A DNA stretch of 64,000 nt from Balanoglossus misakiensis. Lineage: Eukaryota > Hemichordata. Positions 47,560-57,447 of the stretch are shown here, in pieces. Under the pieces are notes generated by a model, which was not told where the DNA came from, ran no database searches, and saw only the letters and a program-made list of their open reading frames with translations. The position numbers and the translations under genes were made by a program. The number at the start of each line of letters is the position of its first letter. Within the stretch, counting starts at the first letter, position 1. The DNA lies in NCBI GenBank assembly GCA_040954595.2, contig CM082579.2, forward strand, positions 12,648,001 to 12,712,000, given 5' to 3'.

Positions 47560-48593
47560 CTAGAAACAATGAACATTGGCTGCCAAATGATCAACTAAAC
47601 AAGGGGCCAAGATGCAGCAGTGAAAGCAATGATGTGACGCCCATTCACACGTTTTTGTAAATGGCTGTGAAACCATTGTTTCGAATGCTTTGGAAATCTA
47701 ACTTGAAGCATTATGAAAAGTACACCAAATCAGTATTTTATGGTCGATTTACGTCCATTCTTGCCCCTAGAGGTGGTAAAGTAAGTGCAGAGTGATAGTT
47801 TACAACCCCGGTGCGGAAAGTCCTGGGGTTCGGATTAACGTGTGTTTGTATAGTTGTTTATTTGGGAGTGGTCGTCGTGCATAATGACTGTGTAATTGCT
47901 CTCATGTACACAGAAAATAATTGAACACTTCACACTTCCAGGCTATTGACAACTGTTTGAATGGCGTGGTTATTGTTTCCCAGGGACGCTTCTGAAAAGC
48001 ACTGAAACCAGATTTCTCCCAAAATCATCGTTGTTTCATAAGCTCGTGTACTTTTTCGTCGATAACTTTATGTTGTGTGTGTTTATAAAGCCAACTACAG
48101 TCGGTGTGTGGTGTAATTCTTTATGCTTGGACCTGTTTGGGCCGATTTTCATAGAGCCAAGATCGTTGGTGTTGTCTGTTGTCAGTCAAACGGCATTAAG
48201 ATTCGCCACTGATTTGGGGGGTCTTTTATACCCCGCACCGGGGTTTAATACAAGTACTCACCGCTGATATTGTTGAACTCTTGCTTCCGTCGTCGATCGA
48301 ACGGGCGAGAGAGAACAGTTCTTAAAAACTGGAACAGTTCTAAAAACTCAAAAATAACTATAACTAACACTAAAACAGAACAAAATATAACTACTTATAC
48401 TACTACTACTAACGCTACTTGAGGAAAATCTGACTAAACCGCTGGAAAATTGGATAGGTTGTAGACGCTTGTTGTCATTGACTTGCACAGTGAACAGCTG
48501 ACACTCGACTGAGTTACTCCCCCCCCCATGCGGAAGTCAAGTGACCCATAATGCACTGCAAATTTTCAAGATGGCGTTAACACAGTTTATCCC
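47560..48593 (-). repeat. Right TIR of the ISL2EU-type element (interrupted)
   Basis: This is the inverted copy of 41008-41600. It is continuous except for a 438-bp insertion at 47806-48243. The G-tract of the left TIR is shorter here (ACTCCCCCCCCCATG). Confidence 0.85.
47806..48243. mobile_element. 438-bp MITE nested in the right TIR (CCCCGGTGCGG ends)
   Basis: It begins CCCCGGTGCGGAAAGTCC and ends CCGCACCGGGG, an exact 11-bp terminal inversion. The left TIR shows the uninterrupted sequence (TTGTATTAAGTTGTAAAC, reversed), so the boundaries are firm to within a base or two. No clean target duplication is visible. No gene. Confidence 0.85.
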
Positions 48594-48595
48594 TA

Positions 48596-49035
48596 TATTG
48601 TCCTGGACAATTGTCCAGGAAAGACTCCATTATGTTCGCCAGTTCCCAGTTTTTAAGTGGTGATGACCTGATACATGATTGACAAAGCATGCTATAAATA
48701 TTATAAAGCAATAACATGTTCCCAGGGAAATTATTTGTTATTGACCAAACTTTTTTGTAATTACCCCTAAATATCCCAAGCATAAAGTCTTCATTTTAAA
48801 ACACTTGCCTAGAAAACTTGCATTCTGTATTTTCCTGGACGTATGTCCATGAAGGCCTGCATGACTGAGTCCATTTCCCATTTTTGTTAGTGGTGGTGAC
48901 CTGATACATGATTGAGAAAGTATGCCATAAATAACAATAAATATTTTCAGGCAGAAAGTCTCCATTTTAAAACACTTTCCTTGAAAACTTACATTCTGTA
49001 TTTTCCTGGACATTTGTCCATGAAGGCCTGTAGTA
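48596..49035 (+). repeat. Host tandem repeat, about 200-bp units
   Basis: Two full units and the tail of the first. Each carries TGGTGATGACCTGATACATG or a close variant, CATAAAGTCTTCATTTTAAAA, then GAAAACTTRCATTCTGTATT and TTCCTGGACRTWTGTCCATG. It serves as the empty-site reference for the ISL2EU insertion. Confidence 0.75.
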
Positions 49036-49570
49036 TGGCCTCCAACTGCCACCTCTGGAGGTTTTCTACAGTGTTTTCATGAAGTAACGCTGAAAGCAAA
49101 TTGTAAGCTACCTTTCCCGACGAATTCTTCTATATTTAAGGAAAACTGCCACATTCTTACTATACACACAAAAATGAAGCTAAGAAATTATTGAAACAGA
49201 CACAATGTAAAAGACACATAAATCTTCAATGATGTCATATTTGAATTAATTTACCTCTCTCGCCAAGTTGGTGGTTTGATCCAAATATGTTGGCTCTGAG
49301 ACCATGTGCCTTTTGAGTGTACATATGCTATTTTTGAACTGTTTGAGGCTTGGCCGACCAGTCATGATTTACCACATGTGCAAATGTTATGTGCGCTCTG
49401 ATGGAAATGAAAATTGTGTCCTACAAAATATAAAATGTGACTGCAAATATTGGAGTTTTGACCACATAATTAGACCACTTAATTTTTGTTGCCACAAAGG
49501 TGCTACTGTAGTATCATGTAACGGTATATTCAACTTTACAAATATATGATCCAAGTGAACGCCACACCTA
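49036..49570. other. No gene recognised
   Basis: Spacer between the tandem repeat and the coiled-coil exon. Nothing is seen beyond short open frames. Confidence 0.35.
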
Positions 49571-49575
49571 GCTAC

Positions 49576-49771
49576 CTTGTCTCCTCCTGCATGATTTCAA
49601 ATGATTTTGCCAGTTTAGCAAAATCATTGATGAGGGCCCCATTCCTTGTCAGCAACTCTCTCTCTCTCTGTGGACTTTCTGTTCTTTAACTATCTCCTCC
49701 TGCCTCTGCCACCTCTGATGCATTTTGTGCAGGAGGTTGGTCAGCTCAGTGTCTTCTTTCTTGGGCAGAAC
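49576..49771 (-). pseudogene. Coiled-coil exon, copy 1 (GA-slippage frameshift)
   Basis: The acceptor is TTTTTTCCTCAG at 49772 and the donor GACAAG|GTAGCT at 49575. The sense is VLPKKEDTELTNLLHKMHQ, then RWQRQEEIVKEQKVHRERE, a strong coiled coil. A GA run (CAGAGAGAGAGAGAG) is 2 bp longer than the frame of copy 2 allows, so the frame is lost before NGALINDFAKLAKS. The layout is like DUF4200 proteins of cilia (CCDC42/CFAP73 group), but that is a loose resemblance. Confidence 0.5.
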
Positions 49772-50069
49772 CTGAGGAAAAAATTAAAGAAGTTTAAAAA
49801 ATTGCTTGTAGAAGAAATGTTTCCGGTATTGTAACGTCATGCCTCGAAATGACGTCAAACAAATAACGACTGAACACGTTATTTGAAACGAACAAACTTG
49901 TCCCACGGACGTAGGTTTAATTCAGGCTCTAGAACATGGCCTAACAACAACAACACGCATGCGCACAGCACATACTACTCTATGCGGGGGTGAGCAGGCT
50001 GTCTAATGATGTTCATGTTTTGTCCATAATGTTACAGGTATATTCAACTTTAGTGAACGCCACACCTAC

Positions 50070-50272
50070 CTTGTCTCCTCCTACATGATTGCAAATGATT
50101 TTGCCAGTTTGGCAAAATCATTGATGAGGGCCTCATTCTGTTTTAGCCATGCTCTTTCTCTGCGTAGCTGTTCCTCGCGTTGTTTTAAGATCACTTCCTT
50201 CATGTGCCACCGTTGTCGCAGTTTTTGTAGGTGGGAGGTCAGTTCACTTTCCTGTGGTTTCTTGGGCAGAAC
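50070..50272 (-). pseudogene. Coiled-coil exon, copy 2 (premature TAG)
   Basis: The acceptor is ATTTTTTCCTCAG at 50273 and the donor GACAAG|GTAGGTG at 50069. The sense is VLPKKPQESELTSHLQKL, then REEQLRRERAWLKQNEALIN, then DFAKLAKSFAIM followed by TAG (50081-50083); copy 1 has CAG at that codon. The two exons are about 500 bp apart in direct orientation with related flanking introns, so this is a tandem exon duplication. With each copy damaged at a different place, neither yields the full exon as read. A donor variant or assembly error cannot be excluded. Confidence 0.5.
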
Positions 50273-50386
50273 CTGAGGAAAAAATAAAAGAAGTTCAAAA
50301 TATTGTCAGTAGAAGAAATGCATCTAGTAGTCTCGTTCCTGGCCTGCTCCCCTGCCCTATTCCAACTGCTGGCTGCGCTAGCTTAA

Positions 50387-52177
50387 AGTGAACCGACACC
50401 TTCCTTGTAGAGAGATTCTAATAAAATCTTTGTGAAAAACATGAGTGATTTGCGTCGATTTTATTCACTTTCACTTATCGCGCAGCAGCGCAGCGTCTTT
50501 TTCGATGTGCAGTGTGACGTCACAAACTAGTCACCAGTAGCAGACGCCACCGTGCGCACGCTAACGTACACAGACAGTTGACATGGCTGGCTGCCTCGCA
50601 AGTAGGAGCAAAAACAGAGTTGGCAAAAACACGGCGAAAGAATTTATAAAAGTTCCCGACCCTTCGGTGGACAGTCAAAATGCAAATCGAGCTGAAAAAT
50701 GGGTGTCAAACATTGGCATATTATTTCGGTGCTTATTACTGAGACAGATGATACTTTTGCTTCGGAAATGTTCGTGTTCAATTAGGCCCTATATCGTGAA
50801 CTACACAGCAAAAATTGTCGAAACAGCCGGGGCTCCTGATTTCCTTTGATCACCATATGACGAAACCGAATTTTTGGCACTGTAAATCAAAACTCTCATC
50901 GGAAGAAAGTAGTGTGGCGGAAATAGGCCTACTAGTAAACACTGTTTTTGTCACGTACCCAAGCTGTGAATGCATCGCAAAACCATTTCCAAAGACAGAA
51001 ACGACCACGCGATATGGAGTTTTCAAACGAAGATATCGTCGGATTTTTGTGCGAACCCGAATACAGCAGCGATGAGATGGTAGGCGACTCAAGTGAAACT
51101 GATTCCAATAGTACAGAGGCAAGTGTAGACAGCAAAGACGATCGAGAAGAGTGATCGGCTTCGTCTTTCATCGCGCTCATGCTCATGGTGTAGCTGCGCT
51201 GCGGTAAATGCGAAGTTATTTCTACTGTCAAGGAATGCAGGTGCTGCCATGAAATAGATGTCTTGACAAGGCCGTTAGATAAAGACTTGAACGACATATC
51301 ACGAAGCCATGCGATAATTTTTGACATTTAATCATCCATGTCATAAAAGGGACCCTCGTGATTTCCCGAAAGAATAGAAAGTAAACCTATTGACACTCTC
51401 GCGAAAATGTCTACCACACGTGTCTACCATCCTTTCTTTTAAAACAAGTACGTTGATCAACAGCTGTGAAAAGATGCGGCTTTGTTGATCAAAGGGAGGC
51501 AGAAACTCCGATTGTCATGTTTCGAGTACATCTGTGGTGCTTCCAGATGGTAGAGGTGGTCGTTTCTGTCTTTGGAAATGGTTTTGCGATGCATTCACAG
51601 CTTGGGTACGCGACAAAAACAGTGTTCACTAGTAGGCCTATTTTCGCCACACTACTTTCTTCCGATCAGAGTTTTGATTTACAGTGCCAAAAATTCGGTT
51701 TCGTCATATGGTGATCAAAGGAAATCAGGAGCCCCGGCTGTTTCAACAATTTTTGCTGTGTAGTTCACGATATAGGGCCTAGTTGAACACGAACATTTCC
51801 GAAGCAAAAGTATCATCTGTCTCAGCAATAAGCACCGAAATAATATGCCAATGTTTGACACCCATTTTTCAGCTCGATTTGCATTTTGACTGTCCACCGA
51901 AGGGTCGGGAACTTTTATAAAACCTTTCGCCGTGTTTTTGCCAACTCTGTTTTTGCTCCTACTTGCGAGGCAGCCAGCCATGTCAACTGTCTGTGTACGT
52001 TAGCGTGCGCACGGTGGCGTCTGCTACTGGTGACTAGTTTGTGACGTCACACTGCATATCGAGAACGACACTACGCTGCTGCGCGATAAGTGAAAGTGAA
52101 TAAAATCGACGCAAATCACTCATGTTTTTCACAAAGATTTTATTAGAATCTCTCTACAAGGAAGGTGTCGGTTCACT
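50387..52177. mobile_element. 1.8 kb TTAA-flanked element with long TIRs
   Basis: The ends AGTGAACCGACACCTTCC and the inverted right end are identical over the first tens of bases; TTAA flanks both (50383-50386 and 52178-52181). The inverted similarity runs about 650 bp, from the tip through a captured or residual exon (MAGCLASRSKNRVGKN on each arm). The arms contain TGACGTCAC motifs. The centre holds a plus-strand coding relic. TTAA target plus a THAP-like start suggests Kolobok; piggyBac is the alternative. Confidence 0.75.
50583..51330 (+). pseudogene. THAP-like start and P2X7-ballast-like cysteine domain (relic)
   Basis: From 50583 the frame opens MAGCLASRSKNRVGKNTAKE, then KVPDPS and AEKWVSNIG, a shape like the first half of a THAP domain but with only one of its cysteines visible. 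At about 51014 a second segment reads MEFSNEDIVGFLCEPEYSS, an acidic pattern often preceding the intracellular ballast-type domain of P2X7 receptors. After stops or a frame change come SWCSC and then GKCEVISTVKECRCCHEIDV and SRSHAIIFDI; the WCxC, CxC and CC spacing matches that zinc-binding domain. A 4-bp excess (CTGC) between SWCSC and GKC breaks the frame. Proteins with this domain but no ion channel are common in invertebrates. No channel part is present here. The motif assignment is from memory. Confidence 0.5.
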
Positions 52178-52184
52178 TTAAAGG

Positions 52185-54550
52185 AAACAGTCAGGTTCTG
52201 ACTGCCATGTTGCACAAATTCTGTCCAGCCATGCCAAAGATGACTGCTTTTAACATTCGCACACAGGTGCTGTCGAAGTCAGATGCACCTTTCATCCAGA
52301 CAGTTTTGAAGCTCCCTTGTTTTTACCAAAAGTAAGGGTCTCTAATATTAGCAATTTTCTTTATACAATAACACTTGCTGACATCCACTGTTTGAAAACG
52401 CTTTAGTAAGTTCTGCTGAAATTTGGTAGGATGAAGACTTTGGTCAGTCACTGTTACATGCTATTTGGATATTTTAATTGAATCATTGCATTTTTCGTCA
52501 TATTTTGAGTTTTGCCTTGCTTGTGCTAGTTACCAGTTTCACTGCGTGAAAATGTAAGTGAGCCCTGAAGAAAATGACATGTAATAACCCTTTTTAAGCC
52601 TTCCCCTTGATTAACATTTGCATAGTTGAGTTCACGTTTCTTGTATTTTTACATATATTTAACACAGACCTTTTCAGAAATTACCATACATTATATCATC
52701 ATTGTTGGCAAATATTTGCAAAACAATTTGGGGGATCATATCCTTCAGGGTCAGGATTTGGCCTTTCCTTCTTGTTCACCTTTCATTTGAGCTTTTATTG
52801 CTGTAAATTTGGTACTATTTCTCTGCTTTGAGATGCAACTGCACTTCAAAGCAGATAAATAACAACAAATCGATATCACATTTCAGGCCGATACAATTCC
52901 TCCCATCATGCATCAATAAAAAACTGCTCACATAATGAAATTCACGTAAAAGGCAATTTTATTTAAAACATATAAAATGATTAAAGACAGTACATGGACA
53001 AAGAACAAAATGTTTTGTTTTTAAATGCACACCTAAAATAATACTCAAAGTGTAGCTTCATTCAGTAACTCCAAAATACCATGAAAACTTTACTTCATGA
53101 TCATCTGACATCATCAGATCGCCTGCTTGCACCATTTTATCCTATTATGCTTTGTCTTCAAAATTCACCATCTTGTCATGACTCTGTAGAAGAAAAAAGA
53201 AAGAAAGTATTTAGTTTGGTCATCTTAAGCACTTATCTTTGACTGCGGTGTCTATGAGCTGCAACTTTTGAGAAATCTGAACCACTGGCACAGTTCATAT
53301 AGAGTGGGCTGTTAACACCTTCACCTTGAACACAGTGAAATGTCAGCCCGTTCTGTTTTTACCTTTGTCGCCAACATGACAGTGCACTGTTTATAATAAA
53401 CGTCCCCCATTGTTTTTATATTATGGTTGAAAATGTCTCATTTACATTCAACAAATCGGGCCATGGGAAATGTCTTCACACCTTCCAAATATATACTTTG
53501 TTATCTGTCATGTTGACAAGGTACAAAAAAGCATACAGATTCAATGTGCTGTTATCACAACCAAGGTCAAAAAGTTATGACTAAATAGTTGCTCACTATC
53601 ACGCGTAAGAGCATGGTTAGAGCTACCAAGTATCCAAGCTCAGTAGCTGCTAAAATATCTGAACGTTAGCTATTCTGGCAATCCAGCAATCCCGCGCTTA
53701 TATGCATCTTTTGTTTGTCGTCAACCATGAAACACCAAGCTGTAGAACACACATGGAAGTCAACCCAGTTTGTTTACCTTTTGTTCTAGCTAATCCTCAA
53801 GGCCTTTGATCATGACCGATGTTCCGCGTCTTTTTTTCTCTATGGGTTATGCTCAATGTTATAAATCTTCACATACTACACCAAATTGAATGAAAAGTCT
53901 AAGAATAAAAGAGATATACTTACTCGTTGGTTGTATCAGATGAATCTTCTATGGTTACATAAAGCTGAGTGCTTTATCTGCCACTGCAAAGTAAAACAAG
54001 GGACATTTGAGATAACAATACAAATGCTTGGTGGAAATGTCAAATTGTCAATCAAAACCTGTTTCACTACATAGACATGCTTGATGCACTAATCCAAACG
54101 GCAGAAATAAAAAGGACTTGGACTGACAACTAGTAGAAATAGTGTCAAAACGCAGACACATGGATGGGGTGGATATGGACAAGACCGGTCTTCCTTTGTT
54201 GGTGCATAGATTATCACCGCTGCATGTCGATTTTCTCTCAAAGACTTCTGTTCTGCGTCCAGACTATCAAGTTTCTGTGACAACTCTTCTTTTGCTTTGT
54301 CTGGTTTTGAAACAAACTTATGCACACGGTTGACAGCGTTCAGTGACTGCCAGTGGTGCTGGTGTTTCTACGTACCGGAGGTGGACGTCGTAAAACGTCG
54401 TAAAACAACCAGCATTTTGCGACATAAAGTGGCTGCAGAAGTGCGACCCAGATCTTTCAACAAACTTTTGAAAGCGTTTGCTTTTAAAAATGGGCGGTCC
54501 AAATATAATCGTAATAATTAGCATGAATATACGTACATATATGTGGATGT
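52185..54550. other. No confident gene
   Basis: About 2.4 kb. A minus-strand stretch near 54335-54180 encodes charged helical sense (KPDKAKEELSQKLDSLDAEQ) and could be a coiled-coil exon linked to those at 49.6-50.3 kb, but I found no clean splice pair. An AATAAA on the minus strand near 52960 could be a polyadenylation signal. Confidence 0.3.
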
Positions 54551-54554
54551 ATAA

Positions 54555-55105
54555 GGCTGCATTCACAAACACCTCTGGAGGGGGGGGCGGGAGAATTCAA
54601 TTTTTTTTACCGCTAATTTTCACATGCCCCCCTTCCGAACTGCCAATATTTTCAAATCCCCCCCTTCCGAACTGCCAAAATTTTGAAATCCCCCCCCCCC
54701 CATTTTCTTTCACAGAGCAAAACACATCACCTATCTATCTTGTAAAAAGAAAAACAGCGCTCCCATGAAAAGAATTTGAAACTGATGTTTCCCCTCATCC
54801 GTGGGTATTAAAACTGAACATTGTTTTTATTTTTTAAGTACATATATTTGTATTCTGTGTTGGGAGACATTGTAAACCGAGAATTGAAGGGGGTGGGTTT
54901 GGGAGGGGGTGTAAAATAAAGGGCGTGAAACTGCATTTTTGTGGACTCAAAATAAATATTTAGTCGTTAAAGTTTTCAAGTCCCCCCCTTTCAGTCCCTA
55001 AATTATTTCAAATCCCCCCCCCCCTTACATATCCTCAATTTTTTATCAAATCCCCCCTCAATTCTCCTGCCCCCCCCCCCTCCAGAGGTGTTTGTGAATG
55101 CAGCC
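54555..55105. mobile_element. 551-bp MITE with TAA duplication and C/G-tract ends
   Basis: GGCTGCATTCACAAACACC at the left is mirrored at the right (GGTGTTTGTGAATGCAGCC). TAA flanks both (54552-54554 and 55106-55108). Inside the tips are G- or C-tracts, and the arms repeat lines like AAATCCCCCCCTTCCGAAC. A 3-bp TWA target fits PIF/Harbinger. No gene. Confidence 0.8.
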
Positions 55106-55139
55106 TAATGTAAGCACACTATTGCTGAAATTTTAAGAT

Positions 55140-55395
55140 ATTGCAAAGTTTAAAAATTGTCATTTTTTGATTATTTTCATAAGCTATGATGATTTTTTTT
55201 TCAAAAAATACAGAAATTTTGAACTTTCGCAAAGTCGAAAAAATTTCATTTTGGATGATTTTCTTGAGCTGTAACCCATGATTTTTTTCAAAAAATGCAG
55301 AAATTTTGAACTTTCGCAAAGTCAAAAAATTGTCATTTTTGGACGATTTTCGTGAGCCGTAACCCATGATTTTTTTCAAAAAATGCAGATTTTCC
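55140..55395. repeat. Tandem repeat, about 88-bp period, three units
   Basis: Each unit has TTTTTTTCAAAAAATGCAG, AAATTTTGAACTTTCGCAAA, GTCRAAAAAWTTTCATTTT and GGAYGATTTTC. The third unit is partial. It is open on the minus strand only as a by-product of its composition. Confidence 0.8.
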
Positions 55396-55399
55396 ACTG

Positions 55400-56770
55400 A
55401 CTTATTTCTTGTTAACAAAACATGCACATGTTTAGCCAACACTGGTATTGTTGCCAATGTTATAATTAGATTAAAATTTAAACGTCAACAAATTTCATTT
55501 ATCCATGTACAGGCAAGCTGATAAGTTCACTGGGCCACTATATAATAATAAGTAGATTGTAACTATGTTTACAGGGAAAAAAATTAAATATTATACCACA
55601 AAGGTGCCATATAAAATTGAATTGGCATAGTCAATCTGATTGGCTCAAAAGTACAGAGCTGTGATCCGCTAAAAGTCTTATGGTTAGAGTCTGTATCAAC
55701 AGTTAATCTCCGATATTTCTCCCGGGCCACGAATGTGAATAAGAATTAGTCAACAATAAAAATTAGATTTTGATTTCCGCTGATCTCACAAGATTGTCAC
55801 ATCTGCAGTTCAGTCACTCAACTGTAGCTAAACTCCAATCCAGGCGTTGTTTAATGTCGTCATCCCAAACTCGAATCTTGTTGCTTGAGTTTCCTGCTTT
55901 CTTGTGATTTTCCAGTAGCATGGGTAAATATTCCGAAACCCATCGTCGCTCTACATTTTGCATTATTTGCATTCCATAGATCAAAACAGATCAATGATCT
56001 AGTCCAATCAGGCCTTGCTGTATATTGTACTCATCCAACATTACAGGGACAAAGCCTCCTGTTTGACCTTTTTGTGATATCAGGAAGTACTTCAATATAA
56101 GGTCACTGTGTAAAATAATTTCAATGCAACACCTCAGAAATTTTCTCATAGCTGTTTGAAAAGAGAATTTTTGTTCATACTTGAGATAAAATAAACTACT
56201 TTTCATATTTATTTACTGTGATAAACAAAAATGCCAAAAAACAGTCATCATCACTATCACTCAGAACTGGACAATCTGTGTGCCAAATGCTTCATCACTT
56301 TCTTCGGCGGTAGATGATTGGTGGCCATGAGCAGTAAGTAAATCCAGTCATCTCACAGGTTGTGGCATCTCTCCTCTACAGGGTGTTAAATGTTTGGAAT
56401 GGACTGAAATATTTGCTGGAATCGTAAAGTAGACTATACCGTAGGGAGATATACATTACATTTGAACGGAAATTGTACTAACGAACAGTTTTCATTACAA
56501 AGTGTAACATTGACTGGTGTTTTTCTTTCAACCCTGGTGCAAACCTGCTTCCATTTGTCCGGGCAATTGTTGCATTACATGCAACAAAGCACACAACCAA
56601 TAGCCTGGTTAAATTGAGGGGATATAAAGAGTGGCTTTTTTTTACCTTTTCCAGACAGATCAAACAGTTCAGAGTACTAAGTCCACTCAGGGTCTGAACG
56701 GGAGATTAGAAAAATCGCACCGAGGACACAGCTGTGGTCCCATTGAGGGATTACACAAGAAAAAGTCTAG
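55400..56770. other. No gene recognised
   Basis: About 1.4 kb without convincing exons, RNA genes or inverted repeats. Confidence 0.4.
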
Positions 56771-56779
56771 ATAAGAAAA

Positions 56780-57446
56780 AAATTGTAAGTGGTGTCGCCA
56801 ATCCTCTCACTGATAAGATATGGGCTTCTCCATCGTTCTTGGAAGCACCCCTTTGTCGTCGAGGATAATAGACCCAAACCTTGTCACCCTCTGAGAACGG
56901 AGAAAACCGAGTCTTTGCCTGTGCCTGTTGTCATTGTTGACGCATGTCATGCTCTGTCAGTATCTTGCTTCTGACCGATTCATGGACTCTTTGGAGATTG
57001 TCGAGTCTCTTTGTGAAATGCTCTACACCTTTCCCTCCCCTGCCGGTTGGGGGCATAGTCGAGAGAAAGTCAACTTTGTTGCAAGTTTCACAGCCGAATA
57101 AGACTTTGAAGGGAGATTCCTTTGTTGTGGCATTCTGCATGGAACGGATAGCAAACAGGGCTGTGGGGAGCTTTTCATCCCAGTCGGTTTTGTCTTCTGC
57201 ATCAATTAACATTGCTTGACGTTCAGCCATTTATTTATTCATTCGTTCAATCTGTCCGTTACAACACGAGCGTTTGATACCCAGGCGTGACAATTCCTGC
57301 ATGATGTGGGCTTCAAAGTTTCGACCTTGATCAGAATGTAGTCCTGGAACCCCAAAGCGACACACTATTTCATCATACACAATTCCTGCTGTGGTCAAGG
57401 CTGTTTCATCTGGCACCACAAAGGCTTCAACCCATTTGCTCAAAGT
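56780..57446 (-). pseudogene. Ty3/gypsy-like integrase fragment
   Basis: The piece starts at the edge of the 57448 element with the core-domain line KWVEAF, then a SDQGRNFEA-type motif holding the second acidic residue and an ERMN-type motif holding the glutamate. The normal spacer (PYHPQ region) between these is shortened to a few residues. A stop follows and the frame resumes with MAERQAMLIDAEDKTDW, a typical post-core region, then an in-frame TGA near 56935 and a C-terminal stretch (SEGDKVWVYYPRRQRG). The first catalytic aspartate would lie upstream and is not found beyond the adjoining element. This is an old retrotransposon relic; no LTRs are visible. Confidence 0.65.
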
Positions 57447-57447
57447 A

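Larger units (their letters stand above)
41008..48593. mobile_element. ISL2EU-type DNA transposon, nearly complete, 7.6 kb
   Basis: The left end GGGATAAACTGTGTTAACG and the inverted right end match without a visible difference over the first tens of bases. The TIRs run about 600 bp (41008-41600; 47560-48593 including a nested MITE). Both ends abut TATA. Because the host sequence is a tandem repeat whose other units read CATTCTGTATTTTCCTGG, the empty site can be inferred; the excess fits a 2-bp AT (or 4-bp TATA) duplication. Two genes lie inside: a THAP-DDE transposase (plus) and a SAP-SWIM-YqaJ-PHD protein (minus), placed tail to tail. A transposase plus YqaJ nuclease between long TIRs is the known hallmark of ISL2EU elements. 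Confidence 0.85.

Noticed and set aside
50583-51330. A P2X receptor gene
   Set aside because: Only the ballast-like Cys domain is suggested; no transmembrane or extracellular P2X part is present, and the piece lies within a transposon.
55119-55457. 112-codon repetitive open frame on the minus strand
   Set aside because: It is the product of an 88-bp tandem repeat whose period and composition leave one frame open; no sign of selection.
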